This document shows, in pieces, positions 59,759 to 64,000 of a stretch of 64,000 nt of DNA. The position numbers and the translations under genes are program-made. Source of the stretch: Streptomyces sp. NBRC 110028. GTDB taxonomy: Bacteria > Actinomycetota > Actinomycetes > Streptomycetales > Streptomycetaceae. Where the stretch lies: the NCBI RefSeq assembly GCF_001417735.1, contig NZ_BBUZ01000030.1:186001-250000 (forward strand), read 5' to 3'. The notes beneath the pieces were generated by a model. The model was given only the letters and a program-made list of their open reading frames with translations, did no database searches and was not told the origin of the DNA. How positions within the stretch are numbered: position 1 is the stretch's first letter; every line of letters begins with the position of its first letter.

Positions 59759-60547
59759 ATGACCGTGGAAGACGAGATCCAGTTCGAGCGTGACGGCCAC
59801 GTCGCCCGGGTGTGGCTCAACCGCCCGTGGAAGAAGAACTGCGTCACCGTGCCGATCCTGGACCGGCTCGACGAGATCATCACCGAGGTCGACGAGGACC
59901 CCGAGCTGCGGGTCCTGGTGGTCCGCGGCCGTGGCGGCACCTTCTGCTCGGGCTTCGACCTGGACAGCCTGAAGGCCGAGTACGTCGGCAAGTCCAACGC
60001 GATCGACGTGGCGGTGAAGTCCGCGAAGGTGTGCGATCGCCTCTACTCGATGAAGACCCCCTCGGTCGCGGTCCTGGAGGGCCACGTCACCGCCGGCGGC
60101 TTCGAGATCATGATCTCCTGCGACTTCGCCATCGCCGCGGACGACGCCAAGATCGGGGACTTCCACATCCGCCGCGCGCTGTTCGGCGGCGCGGGCCCGA
60201 TCTACCGGGTGCCGCGCATGATCGGCATCCGCAAGACCAAGGAGCTGATGCTCACCGGCAAGCTCCTGTCCGGCGTCGAGGCCGCCGAGTTCGGGCTCAT
60301 CAACAAGTCCGCGCCGGCCGATGAACTGGACGCGACGGTCGAGGACTTCATCGGGGACCTCACCGACAAGAGCCCCTTCACCATGTGGCTCACGAAGATG
60401 ACGATCGACCGCAGCCTGGACGCCGACACCCAGTCGCTGATGGTGATGGAGCATCTCGCCGTGGGCGTGGCGCTCAACTCCGAGGACGCCAACGAGGGCG
60501 TGTCGGCGTTCCTGGAGAAGCGTGACCCCAAGTGGCAGGGGCGCTGA
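59759..60547 (+). CDS. crotonase-family enzyme lacking the second catalytic Glu
   Basis: A 262-residue crotonase from ATG 59759. The fold is clear: FCSGFDLDSL (CoA/oxyanion region), SVAVLEGHVTAGGFEIMISC with Glu116 at the first catalytic position. At the second position, where hydratases have Glu in (F)GxPE, this protein has IGDFHIRRALFGGAG, placing His136 there. A plain syn-hydration is therefore doubtful; isomerase, hydrolase or lyase chemistry is possible. It leads an operon with DUF35, lipid-transfer-like protein, acyl-CoA dehydrogenase and kinase genes. Confidence 0.85.
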   Translation: MTVEDEIQFERDGHVARVWLNRPWKKNCVTVPILDRLDEIITEVDEDPELRVLVVRGRGGTFCSGFDLDSLKAEYVGKSNAIDVAVKSAKVCDRLYSMKTPSVAVLEGHVTAGGFEIMISCDFAIAADDAKIGDFHIRRALFGGAGPIYRVPRMIGIRKTKELMLTGKLLSGVEAAEFGLINKSAPADELDATVEDFIGDLTDKSPFTMWLTKMTIDRSLDADTQSLMVMEHLAVGVALNSEDANEGVSAFLEKRDPKWQGR

Positions 60548-60552
60548 TCCGG

Positions 60553-60933
60553 ATGGCCGCCCCACCGCGGAGTCCGGACGCCGGGCTCCAGGGCTCGCGC
60601 TGCTCCGGCTGCGCGGTGACGGTCTATCCCGCGGAGGACGCGTGCCCGCGCTGCGGGGGCTCCGCCGACCCGGCGGCCCTCCAGGGCACGGGCACGCTGT
60701 GGACCTGGACGGTGCAGCGGTACGCCCCCAAGTCGCCGCCCTACCAGGCCCCGCCCGGGGGCTTCGCGCCGTTCGCGCTCGGCTACGTCGAACTGGCGGA
60801 GGGCGTGCGGGTGGCCGCCGTCCTCGACGTCGACGACCTCGACGCCCTCCACATCGGCATGCCCCTCACCCTGACCGCGGACCCCGGGGTCCCGCGGGCC
60901 AGGCCCATCACCCCCGGCGAGGAGGGATCATGA
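60553..60933 (+). CDS. DUF35 OB-fold protein with zinc ribbon (ChsH2 C-domain-like)
   Basis: A 126-residue protein (ATG 60553; GTG 60532 would overlap the previous gene). The zinc ribbon is GSRCSGCAVTVYPAEDACPR then CGG, with four Cys; the OB-fold follows (GTGTLWTWTVQRYAPKSPPY, FALGYVELAEGVRVAAVLD). Such proteins bind CoA substrates and attach to thiolase-like lipid-transfer proteins, as ChsH2 does to Ltp2 in steroid side-chain breakdown. Its stop overlaps the next gene's ATG by four bases, the expected pairing. Confidence 0.88.
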   Translation: MAAPPRSPDAGLQGSRCSGCAVTVYPAEDACPRCGGSADPAALQGTGTLWTWTVQRYAPKSPPYQAPPGGFAPFALGYVELAEGVRVAAVLDVDDLDALHIGMPLTLTADPGVPRARPITPGEEGS

Positions 60934-62075
60934 GCACCGACGTCCTGGTCTGCGGCGCCGGGCGCACCCCCTTCGGCCGGTCCGAGGCGACCGGCCGGCA
61001 ACTGGCCGTGGGCGCGGTGAACGCCGCGCTGGCGGACGCCGGAATCCCGTGGTCGCGCGTGCGGGCCGCGTTCGGCGGCAGCGACAGCGCGGGCCTCGCC
61101 GACACCCTGGTGGCCCAACTCGGCCTGACCGGGCTGCCGTTCATCAATGTCAAGAACGGCTGCGCCACCGGCGGCAGCGCGCTGATCTCCGCCGTGAACG
61201 CGATCCGCTCCGGCATGGCGGATGTCGTCCTGGCCGTCGGTTTCGACAAGCATCCGCGCGGCGCCTTCGACCCAAGACCCGAGGACTGGGGCCTGGGAGC
61301 GGAATACGGCAGCGACGGGCTGATGGTGACCACCCAGTTCTTCGGCATGAAGATCCAGCGCTATATGCACGACCACGGGATCACCCCGAGGACCCTCGCG
61401 CTGGTCGCCGAGAAGGCGTACCGCAACGGTGCCCTGACCCCCGGGGCATGGCGCCGCAAGCCGGTGTCCGCCGAGGAGATCCTCGGCTCCGGCATGGTCA
61501 GCGACCCCCTCACCCGCTACATGTTCTGCTCCCCCGGAGCGGGCGCGGCCGCGCTGGTGCTGTGCTCCCCCAAGGCCGCCCGCACCATGGACGGCTCGCC
61601 GGTCACCCTGCGCTCGGCGGCGGTGCGCACCCGGCGCTTCGGCTCGTTCGAAGTGTTCAGCCCGTGGATCCCCGCGGGCGAGCTGACCAGTGTCAGCCGC
61701 GACGCCTCGGCCACCGCCTTCGAGGAGGCCGGGCTCGGCCCCCGCGACGTCGATGTCTGCCAGCTCCAGGACACCGAGAGCGGCGCTGAGGTCATGCACA
61801 TCGCCGAGTGCGGATTCTGCGCGGACGGCGAGCAGGAGCGGCTGATCGCCTCCGGTGCCACCGGCATCGGCGGGGCGCTGCCGGTCAACACCGACGGCGG
61901 CTGCATCGCCAACGGCGAACCCATCGGAGCCTCGGGACTGCGCCAGGTCTACGAAATCGTCCAGCAACTGCGCGGACGAGCCGGAGAACGCCAGGTCCCG
62001 GGCCCTCCCCGGGTCGGCTTCACCCATGTGTACGGAGCCCCCGGCGTCAGCGCCTGCACGGTGCTGTCCCGCTGA
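60930..62075 (+). CDS. thiolase-fold lipid-transfer protein (SCPx/Ltp-like), probable retro-aldolase
   Basis: A 381-residue thiolase-superfamily protein. The N-terminal Cys78 is in KNGCATGGSALI. The thiolase GHPxG loop is changed to GEPIGASG, with Glu330 where the catalytic His belongs, and the end is THVYGAPGVSACTVL. Loss of that His argues against ordinary thiolysis and fits Ltp2-type aldolases, which split beta-hydroxyacyl-CoA esters with help from a DUF35 partner; that partner is encoded immediately upstream with an ATGA overlap. Substrate is likely a branched or cyclic acyl-CoA. Confidence 0.87.
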   Translation: MSTDVLVCGAGRTPFGRSEATGRQLAVGAVNAALADAGIPWSRVRAAFGGSDSAGLADTLVAQLGLTGLPFINVKNGCATGGSALISAVNAIRSGMADVVLAVGFDKHPRGAFDPRPEDWGLGAEYGSDGLMVTTQFFGMKIQRYMHDHGITPRTLALVAEKAYRNGALTPGAWRRKPVSAEEILGSGMVSDPLTRYMFCSPGAGAAALVLCSPKAARTMDGSPVTLRSAAVRTRRFGSFEVFSPWIPAGELTSVSRDASATAFEEAGLGPRDVDVCQLQDTESGAEVMHIAECGFCADGEQERLIASGATGIGGALPVNTDGGCIANGEPIGASGLRQVYEIVQQLRGRAGERQVPGPPRVGFTHVYGAPGVSACTVLSR

Positions 62076-62105
62076 ACGCCCCGCCGATCGGAGGTGGAGA
62101 AGGAA

Positions 62106-63320
62106 GTGGCAGAAGAGATGAGCGGCATCCCGGAACACGAGGAGTTCCGCACTGGGGCCCGGCAGTGGCTCCGCACGGTCGCCCGGCCCCGCGCCGCCGA
62201 CGGGGAGTGGGGCAGCGGCTCCGACTCCGTCGCCGTGTTCGAGAACTGGACCGAGGAGCAGGAGCGCGAGCACACCGCCCGCGTCCAGGAGTGGGAGCGC
62301 ATCCGCTACGACCAGGGGTGGTCCGCGCTCACCTGGGAGGAGTCGTACGGGGGCCGGGGCCTGCCCGCGTACTACGAGCAGCTCTACCGCGCCGAGGAAG
62401 CGGCCTTCGACGTGCCCCAGCGCCCCGAGATCTTCCCGGTGACGCAGGCGCTCGTCGCCCCCGCGATCGCCATCTGGGGCACCGAGGAGCAGAAGCGGCG
62501 CTGGCTGCGGCCCATGCTGCGCACCGACGAACTGGCCTGCCAGCTGTTCTCGGAGACCGAGGCCGGATCCGACCTCGCCGCGGTGCGCACCAGGGCGGTG
62601 CGCGACGGCGATGATTGGGTGCTGACCGGGCACAAGGTGTGGACCTCCGGAGCCCGTGTCGCCACCTGGGGCGTCGCGGTGTGCCGCACCGATCCGGACG
62701 TGCGTAAACACGCCGGCATCACCGTCTTCCTGGTGCGCATGGACGCGCCCGGCGTCACGGTGCGGCCCATCCGGCAGATGACGGGTGGCTCCAGCTTCAA
62801 CGAGGTCTACCTCGACGGGGTGACCGTGCCCGACACCGACCGGCTCGGTCCGGTCGGCGAGGGCTGGCGGGTCACGCTCAGCGTGCTGGCCGCCGAGCGG
62901 CTCGACTCCGGCAGCCTCGGCCTCGACAACGCCGACCGGGCGCTGGACCTCGCCGCGCACCTGCCCCGCCCCCTCACCGGCGGCGAACAGCAGCGGGCCG
63001 CCGACCTCCACATCCGCACCCTCGTCCAGCGGCTCATCGGACTGCGGGTGACCGCCGCCCTCGTCGCCGGACGCGAACCCGGCGCGGAGGCCTCCGTCGG
63101 CAAGCTGTACGCCACCGAGACCATGCGCCGCACCAGCGACCTGGTGTCCGAGCTGCTGGGGCCGAGCCTGGTGGCGGACACGGGGGAGTGGGGCACGTAC
63201 GCCTGGACGGAACATCTGCTCGGCGCCCCCGGCTACAGCATCGCGGGCGGCACCGACGAGATCCAGCGCACCATCCTCGCCGAACGCGTCCTCGGCCTGC
63301 CCAAGGAGCCCGCCCGATGA
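62106..63320 (+). CDS. acyl-CoA dehydrogenase (second, long partner)
   Basis: A 404-residue FadE-type flavoenzyme; GTG 62106 or ATG 62118 are possible starts (GGAGG and AAGGA sites overlap here). Motifs are complete: QLFSETEAGSDLAAVRTRAV (substrate/FAD loop), VWTSGARVATWGVAV, QMTGGSSFNEVYLDGVTVPD, and the end YSIAGGTDEIQRTILAERVL. It probably forms a heterodimer with the shorter dehydrogenase at 58.5 kb, as in actinobacterial steroid catabolism. Its TGA overlaps the following ATG by four bases. Confidence 0.92.
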   Translation: MAEEMSGIPEHEEFRTGARQWLRTVARPRAADGEWGSGSDSVAVFENWTEEQEREHTARVQEWERIRYDQGWSALTWEESYGGRGLPAYYEQLYRAEEAAFDVPQRPEIFPVTQALVAPAIAIWGTEEQKRRWLRPMLRTDELACQLFSETEAGSDLAAVRTRAVRDGDDWVLTGHKVWTSGARVATWGVAVCRTDPDVRKHAGITVFLVRMDAPGVTVRPIRQMTGGSSFNEVYLDGVTVPDTDRLGPVGEGWRVTLSVLAAERLDSGSLGLDNADRALDLAAHLPRPLTGGEQQRAADLHIRTLVQRLIGLRVTAALVAGREPGAEASVGKLYATETMRRTSDLVSELLGPSLVADTGEWGTYAWTEHLLGAPGYSIAGGTDEIQRTILAERVLGLPKEPAR

Positions 63321-64000
63321 GCACCGCCACGAAGGGGCCCGAGCTGGCCGCCCGGGTCCGCGACCGGCTCGCCCGCCACCACCCGGGCGCGGCGATCGGC
63401 GAGCTGGCCGTACTGCCGGGCGGCCACTCGGGGCTGACCTACTCGGTCACCGCGGGGGAGGCCCGGTACGTCGTCAAGGCGGTGCCGCCCGGGCAGCGGC
63501 CCGTCGGACGCAACGACGTCCTGCGCCAGGCCCGGGTGCTGGGCGCGCTGGCCGGGTCCACGGTGCCGGTGCCGGGCGTCGTGGCGGTCGACGACACCGA
63601 ACCCGCCTGGTTCGCCATGGACTTCGCACTCGGAGAGGCCATCGAGCCGGTCCTCGACGAGCACCGGATGCCCGCCGCGACCGCCCGCGCCCGGATGCTG
63701 GAGATCGCCTCCGTCCTGCGGCGGCTGCACACCACCGATGTGCACACACCCGGGCTCGACGCGCCCGAACCGCTCGACGCCGCCGGCGAGCTGGAACGAT
63801 GGAGCCGCACCCTGCGTGCCGTTCCCATCGAACTGCGGCCCGGCGGGGAGGAGTTGCTGGCACGCCTCGCCGATGGCGTACCACGCGGCCTCCCGCCGGT
63901 GCTGCTGCACGGGGACTTCCGGCTCGGCAATGTGCTGTGCGTGGACGAACGCGCCGTGGCCGTCGTGGACTGGGAGATCTGGAGCGTCGGTGACCCGCGG
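63317..64000 (+). CDS. APH-family phosphotransferase (ACAD10/11-like), cut by window end
   Basis: The frame is open from ATG 63317 to the window edge, 228 residues, so it has no stop here. It has the kinase-like fold: GGHSGLTYSV, ARYVVKAVPP (Lys), a helical lobe, then VLLHGDFRLGNVL with the catalytic Asp and VVDWEIWSVGDPR with the metal-binding Asp. In catabolic clusters such enzymes phosphorylate hydroxyacyl-CoA esters rather than antibiotics, helping to remove the hydroxyl. ATGA overlap with the dehydrogenase gene places it in the same operon. Confidence 0.9.
   Translation, partial: MSTATKGPELAARVRDRLARHHPGAAIGELAVLPGGHSGLTYSVTAGEARYVVKAVPPGQRPVGRNDVLRQARVLGALAGSTVPVPGVVAVDDTEPAWFAMDFALGEAIEPVLDEHRMPAATARARMLEIASVLRRLHTTDVHTPGLDAPEPLDAAGELERWSRTLRAVPIELRPGGEELLARLADGVPRGLPPVLLHGDFRLGNVLCVDERAVAVVDWEIWSVGDPR

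Noticed and set aside
60783..63215. An 810-codon minus-strand open frame opposite the thiolase-like and dehydrogenase genes
   Set aside because: Antisense of conserved enzymes; composition (Gly/Ala/His-rich) is that of a GC-codon shadow and no family is recognised.

Overview
The window is very GC-rich (well over 60 percent by eye), with GTG and TTG starts, GGAGG-type ribosome sites, Tat-type signal peptides and gene families typical of Actinobacteria. It reads as Streptomyces or a close relative, probably an accessory part of a chromosome. I saw no tRNA, rRNA, CRISPR array, phage module or replication origin.

Left part (0-18.4 kb), plant polysaccharide use: a cut-off CoA-transferase gene; an acetyl-xylan-esterase-like hydrolase with a LacI regulator; a secreted metalloprotease; an amino-acid ABC transporter operon; a cytoplasmic GH127 beta-L-arabinofuranosidase; and a MerR-PP2C fusion gene broken by a 10-bp tandem duplication. 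A secreted set follows: a beta-propeller lectin-like protein, a tandem two-domain GH43, a GH43 (galactanase type) with a ricin-like CBM13, a GH127 with a LamG domain, and an aldo/keto reductase. It looks aimed at arabinose-decorated, galactan-containing plant glycans such as arabinogalactan proteins.

Middle (18.4-38.9 kb): a three-gene operon of a free-standing NRPS-like adenylation enzyme, a membrane flavoprotein and an enoyl-CoA hydratase, which is the most unusual system here; a COG0523 GTPase; an IS5-type transposase remnant; a LysR/acetyltransferase pair; an FG-GAP protein; a GH5 glycosidase; a nitrilase; a Doc-like toxin-antitoxin pair whose toxin has a degenerate Fic motif; a YVTN propeller lipoprotein; a beta-phosphoglucomutase-like/GH65 pair resembling Rv3400-Rv3401; and a PHP-domain protein.

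38.9-53.8 kb: a mixed region with several gene remnants (GH97, parallel beta-helix protein, frameshifted SnoaL-like gene), a two-component system, a CPBP protease, a 169-bp mobile element with inverted ends sitting exactly on a CTAG that supplies both neighbouring stop codons, flavohaemoglobin with NsrR and two matching NsrR sites, an AI-2E transporter, a cysteine desulfurase-like enzyme, a TetR regulator, a secreted amidase and a glutathionyl-hydroquinone-reductase-like protein.

Right end (53.8-64 kb): a CoA-dependent catabolic cluster (MHS-type transporter, SDR, zinc alcohol dehydrogenase, two acyl-CoA dehydrogenases, an atypical crotonase, a DUF35 protein overlapping a thiolase-like lipid-transfer protein, an APH-type kinase). 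Its promoters share five copies of one operator centred on GT between TCA-like arms, so it is probably one regulon whose regulator lies outside the window. The set resembles steroid or isoprenoid side-chain degradation.
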